A stretch of DNA of 64,000 nt, from the NCBI GenBank assembly GCA_017456805.1, contig JAFTIQ010000022.1, positions 67,930 through 131,929 on the forward strand. Direction: 5' to 3'. Of the stretch, positions 26,355-34,908 are shown one piece after another. The notes below the pieces were generated by a model. That model was not told the origin of the DNA and made no database searches. It worked only from the letters and a program-made list of their open reading frames with translations. The DNA is from Lentisphaeria bacterium. GTDB taxonomy: Bacteria > Verrucomicrobiota > Lentisphaeria > Victivallales > UBA1829. Both the position numbers and the translations under genes were made by a program. How positions within the stretch are numbered: the stretch's first letter is position 1; the number at the start of each line of letters is the position of its first letter.

Positions 26355-26383
26355 TTGTATTTTTCCGGAAATGATGATATATT
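26355..26383 (+). promoter_or_regulatory. Promoter of the aminopeptidase gene
   Basis: TTGTAT (26355-26360) and TATATT (26378-26383) are 17 bases apart in the 56-base gap after the kinase gene, leaving a leader of about 20 bases. Confidence 0.5.
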
Positions 26384-26409
26384 AGCCCCCTGTCAGAAAG
26401 GATAAGAAA

Positions 26410-27633
26410 ATGGATCAGAAGAAACTTGAAGCATACGCAGATTTGATCGTAAAAACCGGGATCAACCCTGTTCCCGGACAGGAAATATTGGTGATTGCAG
26501 GCTTGGATCAGCCGGAATTTGTCCGGATGGTCGTGGAAAAATGCTACCTTGCCGGAGCCGGCAGAGTGGTCGTCACATGGGATGATATGCCCCTTGCAAA
26601 ACTGGATCAGCAATACCGTACAGAAGAATCCCTCTCCGGCATTGCGGAATGGGAACTCGCCAAATGGAAGTGGCGCGCAGAAGCCCTGCCTGCTCTCCTC
26701 TGGCTGGATTCCGATGATCCCGACGGTATGGATGGGATCGATCAGGGAAAACGCGCCCGCGCTCAGGCTGCCCGGTATCCGAAAATCAAACCCTTCCGCG
26801 ATGCCATGGAAAACAAACATCAGTGGTGTATCGCAGGAGTTCCCGGAATCAATTGGGCAAAAAAAGTCTTCCCCGGAATCCCGGAAGCGGATGCCGTGGA
26901 AAAACTCTGGGATGCAATCCTCAATGCCGCCCGCGCCGTGGGAGATCCCATCGCCAACTGGGAAGAACACAACAAAACCATTCATGCACGGGCGGAAAAA
27001 CTCAATGCGTTCCACTTTAAATCATTGGAATACAAAGCATCCAACGGAACCGATTTCCGCGTGGGACTGATCCCGGAAGGAATCTTTGCAGGCGGCAGCG
27101 AAAAAGATTTGAGCAGAAGAGAATTCAATCCAAATATCCCCTCGGAAGAAATCTTTACCTCCCCGAAAAAAGGCGAAGCTGAAGGAACCCTCGTCTCCTC
27201 AAAACCCCTCTCCTGGCAGGGTACCCTCATCGAAAACTTTTCCATTCGCTTTGAACAGGGGAAAGCCGTAGAGGTCCATGCAGAAAAAGGACAGGAAGCT
27301 CTGGAAAAGATGATCTCCATGGATGAAACAGCAGGTTATCTCGGAGAGTGCGCTCTGATCGATTATAAATCCCCTATCAGCGATATGGGGATCCTCTTTT
27401 ATAATACCCTTTACGATGAAAATGCCAGCTGTCATGTCGCCCTCGGCCGCGGCTTCGACAACTGTATCGCAAACTATGAAAAATATACCCGGGAACAGAT
27501 TCAGGAAATGGGAATCAATGACAGCATGATCCACGTTGACTTTATGATCGGGACCCCGGATCTTGATATTACCGGCATCACGGAACAGGGAGAACGGATC
27601 CCCGTGTTCCGCAACGGAAGCTGGTGCTTTTAA
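26410..27633 (+). CDS. M29-family aminopeptidase
   Basis: Metal-dependent aminopeptidase of the thermophilic (M29, AmpS/PepS) family, 407 residues. Landmarks are the N-terminal YADLIVKTGINPVPGQEILV, GTDFRVGL, PNIPSEEIFTSPKKGEAEGTLVSSKPL with a metal-binding Glu, GYLGECALIDYKSPIS, NTLYDENASCHVALGRG and the C-terminal HVDFMIGTPDLDITG. The family removes N-terminal residues from peptides in the cytoplasm and commonly binds cobalt, zinc or magnesium. It starts a new unit with its own promoter and is 22 bases upstream of plsY. Confidence 0.94.
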   Translation: MDQKKLEAYADLIVKTGINPVPGQEILVIAGLDQPEFVRMVVEKCYLAGAGRVVVTWDDMPLAKLDQQYRTEESLSGIAEWELAKWKWRAEALPALLWLDSDDPDGMDGIDQGKRARAQAARYPKIKPFRDAMENKHQWCIAGVPGINWAKKVFPGIPEADAVEKLWDAILNAARAVGDPIANWEEHNKTIHARAEKLNAFHFKSLEYKASNGTDFRVGLIPEGIFAGGSEKDLSRREFNPNIPSEEIFTSPKKGEAEGTLVSSKPLSWQGTLIENFSIRFEQGKAVEVHAEKGQEALEKMISMDETAGYLGECALIDYKSPISDMGILFYNTLYDENASCHVALGRGFDNCIANYEKYTREQIQEMGINDSMIHVDFMIGTPDLDITGITEQGERIPVFRNGSWCF

Positions 27634-27655
27634 CCCCTCGGGAAAGGATTGAAAC

Positions 27656-28318
27656 ATGAATACTGAATTCTATTTGAAACTTGCAATTTTTGCCGTCGGT
27701 GCATTCCTGATCGGAGGAATCCCGTTCGGCTACATCATCGGAAAATTGAACGGAAAAGATATCCGGAAAGAAGGCAGCTGCAACATCGGCGCAACGAATG
27801 TGACCCGGGTCGTCGGAAAATGGTGGGGAAAACTCTGTTTTCTTCTTGACTTCCTCAAAGGGGCACTTCCTGTAACAGCAGCGGTACTTCTTTCCAAAGA
27901 TGATCCTTACGGGATCCTGCCTGCGGTGACCGCTTTTCTGGTGGTCGCCGGTCATATCTGGCCCGTTTACCTGAAATTCAAAGGCGGCAAAGGCGTTGCC
28001 ACTGCTGCCGGAGCATTTCTGCCCCTCAGCTGGGCGGCAATCGTCACCGCGCTCATCGTCTGGGCACTGGTGTTTCTCACAACCCGCTATGTCTCTCTGG
28101 CAAGCATTACCGCCGCAGTGATCTTTGCGCTGACAGCAGTGATCTTCTACATCATTTTTCCGGAGCTCTCGCTGTTTCCCGGATACAAGACCGGGGTCGC
28201 ATGTCTGATTCCCATCGTTCTGCTTTCCATCCTGACGATCGTCAAGCACCGTTCCAATATCAAACGGCTGCTGGAAGGAACTGAAAACCGTTTCGAAAAG
28301 GCAAAAAAGGATGAGTAA
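27656..28318 (+). CDS. plsY: Acyl-phosphate glycerol-3-phosphate acyltransferase (PlsY)
   Basis: Integral membrane enzyme that transfers acyl groups from acyl-phosphate to glycerol-3-phosphate, the first step of phospholipid synthesis. The three family motifs are visible: GGIPFGYIIGKL, SCNIGATNVTRVVGK and FKGGKGVATAAG. About five hydrophobic segments occur over 220 residues. GGAAAGGA precedes the ATG. It overlaps gpsA by eight bases, so acceptor synthesis and use are encoded together. Confidence 0.96.
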   Translation: MNTEFYLKLAIFAVGAFLIGGIPFGYIIGKLNGKDIRKEGSCNIGATNVTRVVGKWWGKLCFLLDFLKGALPVTAAVLLSKDDPYGILPAVTAFLVVAGHIWPVYLKFKGGKGVATAAGAFLPLSWAAIVTALIVWALVFLTTRYVSLASITAAVIFALTAVIFYIIFPELSLFPGYKTGVACLIPIVLLSILTIVKHRSNIKRLLEGTENRFEKAKKDE

Positions 28319-29306
28319 AGCCGTTGTGATCGGCGATGGCGGATGGGGAACCGCCCTTGCCCTTGTTCTGCTTTCCAATGGACACGATGTCACCCTATGG
28401 TGCCGCCGTCAGGAACGGCTGGAACAGATGAAGCAGTCCCGGGAGAATAAGTATTTGAAAGGGATCCCCCTGCCGGAACAGCTGAATCTGGAATCAGATC
28501 CGGCAAAGGCAGTGGAAGGAATCGATCTGGCAGTGCTGGCAGTTCCCTCCCAATACATGCGGGAAACTCTTTGCAAATTCAAAGGGCTGCTCTCCCCGGA
28601 AAACTATCCCATCGTCAACGTGGCAAAAGGGATTGAGAACGGTTCCCTGAAACGGATGAGTGAAATCTATGAAGAGATCTTCGGAACCGTAAAAAATTAC
28701 GCTGTACTCTCCGGTCCGAGCCACGCTGAGGAAACGGCAAAAAACATCCCGACAGCCGTTGTTGCCGCCGCCTTCGATGAAGCAGCAGCAACCAAAGTTC
28801 AGCAGTTTTTTCTTTCCTCCGCCTTCCGGGTTTATACAACCGATGATGTGGCAGGAGTGGAACTTGGCGGAGCTCTGAAAAACGTTCTTGCCATTGCTGC
28901 CGGGACCTGCGATGCGATGGGAGACAATACGAAAGCGGCGCTGATGACCAGAGGAATCGCAGAAATGGCGCGTCTTGGAACTGCGCTGGGCGGAAAAAGA
29001 GAAACCTTTGCCGGACTCTCCGGTGTGGGAGATCTGATCGTCACCTGTATGAGTCAGCACAGCCGGAACCGGTTTGTCGGGAAATCGCTGGGCAGCGGAA
29101 TGTCTCTGGAAGAGATCACTCAGGCAATGAACGGAGCCGTGGCGGAAGGGGTCAAAACTGCAATTTCCGCCCGGCAGATTGCTGAAAAGTATAATATAGA
29201 AACCCCGCTTATCAATGCGGTTTATGATGTTTTATATTCCGATCTTGCGCCGGAAGAGGCTGTCAGTAAACTCATGTCCCGTGCTGCAAAAAAGGAAATT
29301 TTATAA
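28311..29306 (+). CDS. gpsA: Glycerol-3-phosphate dehydrogenase (NAD(P)+)
   Basis: Reduces dihydroxyacetone phosphate to sn-glycerol-3-phosphate for phospholipids. The 331-residue protein has the Rossmann N-terminus (AVVIGDGGWGTALALVL), LAVPSQYMRE, VNVAKGIENGSLKRMSEI, LSGPSHAEE, GVELGGALKNVLAIAAG and the C-terminal GVGDLIVTCMSQHSRNR. The catalytic Lys lies in GALKNV. It sits in the plsY-gpsA pair, with the rhomboid gene 10 bases downstream. Confidence 0.97.
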   Translation: MSKAVVIGDGGWGTALALVLLSNGHDVTLWCRRQERLEQMKQSRENKYLKGIPLPEQLNLESDPAKAVEGIDLAVLAVPSQYMRETLCKFKGLLSPENYPIVNVAKGIENGSLKRMSEIYEEIFGTVKNYAVLSGPSHAEETAKNIPTAVVAAAFDEAAATKVQQFFLSSAFRVYTTDDVAGVELGGALKNVLAIAAGTCDAMGDNTKAALMTRGIAEMARLGTALGGKRETFAGLSGVGDLIVTCMSQHSRNRFVGKSLGSGMSLEEITQAMNGAVAEGVKTAISARQIAEKYNIETPLINAVYDVLYSDLAPEEAVSKLMSRAAKKEIL

Positions 29307-29316
29307 GGATTTATTC

Positions 29317-30171
29317 ATGTTTGGAAATCAGGAAAATATGAGACGGAATCCGGAAGATGATGCCCGGAGCGGCTTCCATGCGATGTTCGGATTGATCATT
29401 GCAAACTTCGTGGTATTTGTCATTCAGCACATGATGTCAGGAAGTGATCTTTCAGAAGATTTTGCTCTTTCCGTGGCAAGCATCAAGCAGCTGGAGATCT
29501 GGAGATTTTTCACAGCCATGTTCCTTCATGAAGGGTTCGGGCACTTTTTCTTCAATATGTTCGGGCTTTATATTTTCGGCAGTCTTGCTGCGCCGGTGCT
29601 GGGAGCAAAGAAGTTTCTCCTGCTCTATTTTGCCGCAGGATTGCTGGGAAATATCCTCTGGTTCGCCGTCAATTGGAATCATGATAATTATGCCCTGATC
29701 GGTGCAAGCGGATGTGTTATGGGGGTCATTCTTGCCTCAGCAATGCTTCTGCCGGATATTCCCATGCTCCTGCTTTTCATCCCGTTTCCCATCAAACTCA
29801 AAACACTGGCAAGCGTTTATATCATCATTGAAGTGATCAGTCAAATTACCAATCCCGGCGGGCATACTGCATACCTTGCTCATATTCTCGGGTTCGTTTT
29901 CGGTTATCTCTTTATGAGGATCGTATGCAAAGAACAGATTGCCTGGGATCCATTGAAAGCGTTGTTCGGAAGCAGAAAAGATCAGCAGAATGGCCTGCCG
30001 CCCGGATGGAAGGTTTCCGGTCCAGCATTCCGTCAACCCGGTTCTTCTGTTTCCAGAGATGAAGTCCAGCGGCTTCTGATCAAACTTTCCCGGGAAGGGA
30101 TCAACGCTCTGACGGAAGAAGAGCAGGCAACCTTGCGGCGTGCCCGGGAAGAGATGATGAACCGCCGTTAA
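29317..30171 (+). CDS. Rhomboid family intramembrane serine protease
   Basis: 284-residue membrane protease. The start at 29317 is the first ATG after a TAAGGA Shine-Dalgarno; in-frame upstream codons lie inside gpsA. About six transmembrane segments follow a short cytosolic N-terminus. The rhomboid signatures are all there: HEGFGHFFFNMFGLY (HxxxN oxyanion segment), the nucleophile in GASG (Ser131) and the catalytic His189 (LAHILGFVFGY). A soluble ~70-residue C-terminal tail, charged and likely helical, is extra to the core fold. The substrate is unknown. Confidence 0.93.
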   Translation: MFGNQENMRRNPEDDARSGFHAMFGLIIANFVVFVIQHMMSGSDLSEDFALSVASIKQLEIWRFFTAMFLHEGFGHFFFNMFGLYIFGSLAAPVLGAKKFLLLYFAAGLLGNILWFAVNWNHDNYALIGASGCVMGVILASAMLLPDIPMLLLFIPFPIKLKTLASVYIIIEVISQITNPGGHTAYLAHILGFVFGYLFMRIVCKEQIAWDPLKALFGSRKDQQNGLPPGWKVSGPAFRQPGSSVSRDEVQRLLIKLSREGINALTEEEQATLRRAREEMMNRR

Positions 30172-30238
30172 GCAGTCCTCCAGTTGCCCCGGCAAAGCTC
30201 TGATTTTCTGAAAAAATAAAAAAAATTAAAATTTCCTC

Positions 30239-30267
30239 TTGCAAACAGAAATAACCGGTGTTATATT
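30239..30267 (+). promoter_or_regulatory. Promoter of lacI and the carbohydrate cluster
   Basis: TTGCAA (30239-30244) and TATATT (30262-30267) at 17 bases, in the 150-base gap after the rhomboid gene. The predicted start site is about 30274, inside or beside the palindrome at 30277-30294. Confidence 0.6.
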
Positions 30268-30276
30268 TTACCAAAT

Positions 30277-30294
30277 TGATGACACGTTTAATCA
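30277..30294 (+). promoter_or_regulatory. Candidate LacI-family operator
   Basis: An 18-base pseudo-palindrome centred on CG: left half TGATGACA, right half TTTAATCA, matching in six of eight symmetrical positions. A central CpG is characteristic of LacI/PurR-type operators. It overlaps the predicted start site of the lacI transcript, so autorepression and repression of the downstream cluster are likely. Confidence 0.5.
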
Positions 30295-30321
30295 CTTTTT
30301 TTTGCAAGGCGGAAATTCTTT

Positions 30322-31386
30322 ATGAAAAAGAATATCACGATCAAGGATATTGCGAAAATCGCGGGGGTATCTCCAGCGGTTGTCAGTGTGGCTCTGTCGG
30401 AAAAAAGTTCCAGCACCCGGATGTCAGAGAAAACCCGGGAAATGATTCGTTCCATTGCCCGGAAACACAATTACAAGCCCAATTTGGCGGCACGGGGATT
30501 TCAGTTCGGGAAATCCTATCTGATCGGGGTATTCCTCAACTGTTCCAGCAGCTATATTCTCATGCGCCTGCTGGAAGAGCTGCATAATTACTGTTATGAA
30601 CAGAACTATGATATCATTCTTTATCCGACGTCCACTCTGGAACTGGAAAAACGCTCTCTGGAATCCTCCCGTTCCAGAAATCTGGATGGAATCATCACGA
30701 TCCCCGTGGCAACGGAAGCCGGAAATAATGCGGAATCCTATCATCAATTTCTGAATGACGGGATCCCGGTGGTGCAATTGTTTTATTCCATCTCGGATCA
30801 GCTGGGATTCATCGGAAGAGATTATAATGAAACCGGGCGGGAAGCTGTCCGGATCCTTCATCAGCACGGACACAAGAGGATCGGAGTGGTTCTTTATGAT
30901 ATTTTCCGCGATCGCGAGCTGGGGCGAAACTCCAATATCTTCTATGAAGCTGCGGCTGACGAGGCAAAAAAACGGAATATGGAACTTCAGACTTACAGTG
31001 TGGCGATCCCGGATGATCTCAACCATTTCCCCGGGCAGGAAGAAGGCGAAAAGATCCTTGCACTCCCGCCCTCCGAACGCCCCACGGCACTTTTCAGCAA
31101 CTCAAACACGCTGCTTTACAAGGTTTACGGGGTACTGCTTCAAGGCGGGTTGAAGATTCCGGAAGAAATTTCCCTGCTTGGCTGCGGACAGGATTTGAAC
31201 CAGAAACGGACCCTGCTCCCAAATCTTTCCCTGCTGATCCCGCCCTTGCGGGAGATCATCCGCGCCGCAGCCTCCAAAATCATTTTCCCGGATGCTCCCG
31301 AATCAAAAGGGAATCATCTGTTCAAAAGCGTTTTTTCCGGAGATTGCACCATTCAAACCCTTTCCAAAAGGAATATCAAAAAATGA
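30322..31386 (+). CDS. LacI-family transcriptional regulator
   Basis: 354-residue repressor with a LacI-type N-terminal helix-turn-helix and hinge (ITIKDIAKIAGVSPAVVSVAL, then YKPNLAARG) and a periplasmic-binding-protein-like sensor domain (about 65-340; IGVFLNC, DGIITIPVA, FIGRDYNETGREAVRIL, GHKRIGVV). Such proteins sense a sugar or sugar phosphate. Shine-Dalgarno AAGGCGGA precedes the ATG. The stop overlaps the next gene (ATGA), so the regulator and the first enzyme gene are translated together, and the palindrome at 30277-30294 would give negative autoregulation of the whole cluster. Confidence 0.93.
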   Translation: MKKNITIKDIAKIAGVSPAVVSVALSEKSSSTRMSEKTREMIRSIARKHNYKPNLAARGFQFGKSYLIGVFLNCSSSYILMRLLEELHNYCYEQNYDIILYPTSTLELEKRSLESSRSRNLDGIITIPVATEAGNNAESYHQFLNDGIPVVQLFYSISDQLGFIGRDYNETGREAVRILHQHGHKRIGVVLYDIFRDRELGRNSNIFYEAAADEAKKRNMELQTYSVAIPDDLNHFPGQEEGEKILALPPSERPTALFSNSNTLLYKVYGVLLQGGLKIPEEISLLGCGQDLNQKRTLLPNLSLLIPPLREIIRAAASKIIFPDAPESKGNHLFKSVFSGDCTIQTLSKRNIKK

Positions 31387-34300
31387 AACGTTTGCTCTGC
31401 TTTCTTTTCCTGCTGCCGCTCGCCTTCTGTTTTCCTCAAACAAAAATCTTCTATCAAAACCGGTTTACCGCTGACGATGCAAACTGGAAACGGGAAGGAA
31501 ACGCATACTGGAGCAGGACGGCACGCGTCCCGAATCTCACAGGCTCTCTGGCGGTCAGCCGGAACAATGCTGAGGAAGCAGAAAACGTCACCCGCTGGTT
31601 CTCCCCGGCGATTCCCGTTCAGAAACGCGCCGTAAAAGTCAGTTTCTTCGCCGCAGATAATTATCTGGTTCAGCAGGATTTTTCCTATGCTGCCCATGTG
31701 ATCGTCCGGGCCTGCGATCCCGCCGGTAAAACAGGAGATGTTCTGAAAACCGTATATACGGAATGGGATAACTCCGTAAAATCTCCGTGGATGTGGGGAA
31801 AACGCACGATTGACAATCTGATCTGGCGGTATTATGAAATTCTAATTCCGGCTGGACATGATCACATTCAGATTGAGTTCGGATTCCGGGGAGAACTTGT
31901 TCGCGGAAGCTGTTACCTGACCGATATCACCGTCGCGGAAACGGCAGAAACCGCCCCTCTTCCCTCTGCGGAACAAACGCAATCTCATCTGCTGGAATTA
32001 AGCAATCCCGCAGTCGGAGGACTGTTTTATGAACAGGATCCTTTGCGGTTCGATGCCTCCATCCGGGGAAAAATCCCGGAGGATGCTGAGCTGAAAGTAA
32101 CAGTAACGGATTTTGAATATAATGATATCGGGACTTTCAAGTTTCCCATGACGGATGCCGCGCCCCTTGCAGATAAGAGTTTTTATGCCTCGGATGCTGC
32201 AAAAAAACGGAATCTCACACCCGGAAATCATAAAGTCAAACGGTTTGTTTTATGGGAAAAAGCTCAGATCCCGACGGGGATCCTTTACCGGATCAAAGCA
32301 GAACTGATCTCAAAAGAAAAGGTTCTGGCGGAAGATACTTCCCTCTTCGGAGTTGTGCCCATGCCGAAACAGATTCCGCCCAGAGAGAAACAAAACAGTT
32401 ACTTCTGGACCCGTGGGCTTCCGGTGAAATATTACGATGGAGCAAGTTCTGCCGGGACCTCTCTGCAAGCCCAGGATATGACCAGAAAAACAGGTTCCTT
32501 CCGCAGCTGTGAACTCTCGGAAAGCTACAACTGGCGTCAGCTCCAGCCGGTTTATCCCGGCCCGGTGATCATCAGGAAAAAACTGCCAGGTTATCCTTTG
32601 CAGACTTATATGCCGAATATTGAACAGGTTCACATCGCACGATTCATCCCGGAAGGTGCTCAGAAACCGACAAAAAATCCCATTCTTTATGCAGGGAAAA
32701 AAGGGATGGAACTGATCGATTACGATGTAAATGCATACGCCGATTTTATTCTGGAATATATCCGTCAGAACCGGCAGGCAATCGACTGGGTCGTTCCGTC
32801 AGGATTGGAACGCAGGCTCAATGACCGGGTGATCGCTCTCCAGAAAAAGGTCTATGAAGAGTGTAAAAAACGGTTCCCGGAAATCAAGGTCGGATTCTGT
32901 ATCAATTTTGTCACAGTTGCAGATTTTGACAAATATGAGCTGTGGAAGTATGCCGATTTTCTGAATCTGCATCTCTACGGCGCAACCGCCGGTTTTCCAT
33001 TCAACGAAAGCGTGATCCCATACAAAAATTACTACCGGACAAAATTCAAACGTTCCGCCCCGCCCTTCACTATGACCGAAGGAGCTTTGCGGATGCCGCC
33101 CGGTCATATCAATTATGCAGCAGGAACCATGCGGGGGATCTGGAGTCTGATGGAACAGAATTTCCAGGGGATCTACTATTACCATCAGGGCAATCTTTTT
33201 CCGCTGAAAAATCCCGATACAACAGATTTCCGCACCTCCGATCCGGGCAGCTCCGTCTATGACAATTACCGCTATCATCAGCTGGTGGACCGTCCCATCA
33301 TGGCGCCGGAACTTGTGATGGAACGCGGTTACGAATCCCGCAGGTGGGACAGCAAAACATCTCTGGGCGGGGGTGTCTCGATCCTGCCCACCGTTTCCAC
33401 ACTCGTTTATTGCAATCTGATTCAGGATTTTGACCGTGCAAAGCTCCGGTTCAGCCGGATGCTCCCCAGCGCAAAAATTTATTGTTTTGACCGGGAAAAC
33501 ACCGTTTGCGGGATCGATCCCAGAGAGGGTTCGCCCGGGAATCCCATCATTGTGAACACAACAGTCCCATTTAAGCTCCGGGATATTTTCGGAAGAATCG
33601 CCTATATGAAACCAGTCAATGGAAAAGCAATCATCCAGACAGGAAAATATCCTTGCACGCTGATCTTCGATTCCATCGTCAAAAACCTGAGCTTCAAAGA
33701 GATGAAATCATCCGGGCTGACTCCGCTTTCCGGGATGCCGGGGGGAAAATTGAACTTCGATCTGAAACTGGATTCCATCAAAGATCCAAAGGGCATTTTA
33801 TACATTTCAGGAACAGAACACTTCTTTGATATCCGGAAACCAATCACGCTTCCGAAACTGAAAAGCAGAGAATATCCCGCAATTATTGCGCTGGAAAGCA
33901 ATCAGGAAAATTATGCCATTCTTTTCGGAACGCTCAAGGTGGAAAATCCGGTTTTATGCAAACTTTCCCCCATCGCCGGAAGAGAACCCGGCATGGAAGT
34001 GGTGATCCAAAACCGCTCGGATAAAACCATTTCCGGAACCGTAAGCTTTTTCAATGATCTTCTTTCCATTGCCCCGGTCCCGTATGAAATGAGAGAAAAA
34101 TTCCGCATCGGACCCGGCGCAAAAGGAACGGTTCAGTTCATTTTCAATCCCATGATGGCAAAATCCAATTTCAATGAATTTGCCGACGTGACGGTCACGC
34201 TGGACAACGGGGAAACGATCGAGCTCCGGGAACGGCTCCACTTCCGGAAAGCAGTAAGGCTGAACAAACCGCCTGTGATCGATGGCGATCTCTCCGACTG

Positions 34301-34892
34301 GAGGCTTGAATCTATAAACCCGGTTCTGATGGAACGGGTCCGCATGACCGATCCGGATGAACCCGCACCGGATTCCATGATGTCCCCCGGGAAATTTTAT
34401 ATCGCATGGCACGGCACAACATTGTACATGGCGGCAATCGTCAAAGATAAAACCCCCGTCACCCGGCACAATGATATCTGGCTCTGGATCGATGACAATC
34501 TGCTGTTCGGAATCTATCCGTGGCGGCACTGGAACGGGGAAAAGTTTCATCCGGGTTTTTACCGCGGGCACACCGGACTGCATAAAAACGGCACAGCTGG
34601 AAATTACCGTGAACCGGATATCCCCGCAGGCGGATCTGTCGATACAAAACGGATCAAAACCGTGATCCGGCGGAAAAATGGTACCCTGATCTATGAAATG
34701 GCATTCCCGGAAGGAACACTTCATCCCTTCACCCCCGCCGTCGGAAACGGTCTGAGGATCTCTCTCACCTGTTTCGATGCCGATGGTTCCATCAAACATG
34801 ATTACAAGGGACCTCTCTACTATTTCGGCGGAGCCAACGTGAACTTCCACATGGATGTAAATCAGTGGTTTGAATTCATCTGTACCGAATAA
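31383..34892 (+). CDS. Large secreted protein, glycosidase-like with CBM9-like C-terminus
   Basis: 1169 residues with a signal peptide (MKRLLCFLFLLPLAFC). I cannot assign a family. About residues 430-620 look like a TIM barrel of the clan GH-A type: LNLHLYG and, on a later strand, FTMTEGALRMPPG, whose Glu could be a nucleophile. Residues ~960-1165 resemble a CBM9-like sugar-binding domain (PPVIDGDLSDW, FYIAWHGTTLYMAAIVKDKTP, YEMAFPEGTL). The N-terminal 300 residues seem to be beta-sandwich. It starts inside the lacI stop and lies 16 bases before the next gene. The role is probably extracellular or periplasmic glycan breakdown; the enzymatic call is inference. Confidence 0.72.
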   Translation: MKRLLCFLFLLPLAFCFPQTKIFYQNRFTADDANWKREGNAYWSRTARVPNLTGSLAVSRNNAEEAENVTRWFSPAIPVQKRAVKVSFFAADNYLVQQDFSYAAHVIVRACDPAGKTGDVLKTVYTEWDNSVKSPWMWGKRTIDNLIWRYYEILIPAGHDHIQIEFGFRGELVRGSCYLTDITVAETAETAPLPSAEQTQSHLLELSNPAVGGLFYEQDPLRFDASIRGKIPEDAELKVTVTDFEYNDIGTFKFPMTDAAPLADKSFYASDAAKKRNLTPGNHKVKRFVLWEKAQIPTGILYRIKAELISKEKVLAEDTSLFGVVPMPKQIPPREKQNSYFWTRGLPVKYYDGASSAGTSLQAQDMTRKTGSFRSCELSESYNWRQLQPVYPGPVIIRKKLPGYPLQTYMPNIEQVHIARFIPEGAQKPTKNPILYAGKKGMELIDYDVNAYADFILEYIRQNRQAIDWVVPSGLERRLNDRVIALQKKVYEECKKRFPEIKVGFCINFVTVADFDKYELWKYADFLNLHLYGATAGFPFNESVIPYKNYYRTKFKRSAPPFTMTEGALRMPPGHINYAAGTMRGIWSLMEQNFQGIYYYHQGNLFPLKNPDTTDFRTSDPGSSVYDNYRYHQLVDRPIMAPELVMERGYESRRWDSKTSLGGGVSILPTVSTLVYCNLIQDFDRAKLRFSRMLPSAKIYCFDRENTVCGIDPREGSPGNPIIVNTTVPFKLRDIFGRIAYMKPVNGKAIIQTGKYPCTLIFDSIVKNLSFKEMKSSGLTPLSGMPGGKLNFDLKLDSIKDPKGILYISGTEHFFDIRKPITLPKLKSREYPAIIALESNQENYAILFGTLKVENPVLCKLSPIAGREPGMEVVIQNRSDKTISGTVSFFNDLLSIAPVPYEMREKFRIGPGAKGTVQFIFNPMMAKSNFNEFADVTVTLDNGETIELRERLHFRKAVRLNKPPVIDGDLSDWRLESINPVLMERVRMTDPDEPAPDSMMSPGKFYIAWHGTTLYMAAIVKDKTPVTRHNDIWLWIDDNLLFGIYPWRHWNGEKFHPGFYRGHTGLHKNGTAGNYREPDIPAGGSVDTKRIKTVIRRKNGTLIYEMAFPEGTLHPFTPAVGNGLRISLTCFDADGSIKHDYKGPLYYFGGANVNFHMDVNQWFEFICTE

Positions 34893-34908
34893 AAAGGAGG
34901 CGGTCAAA

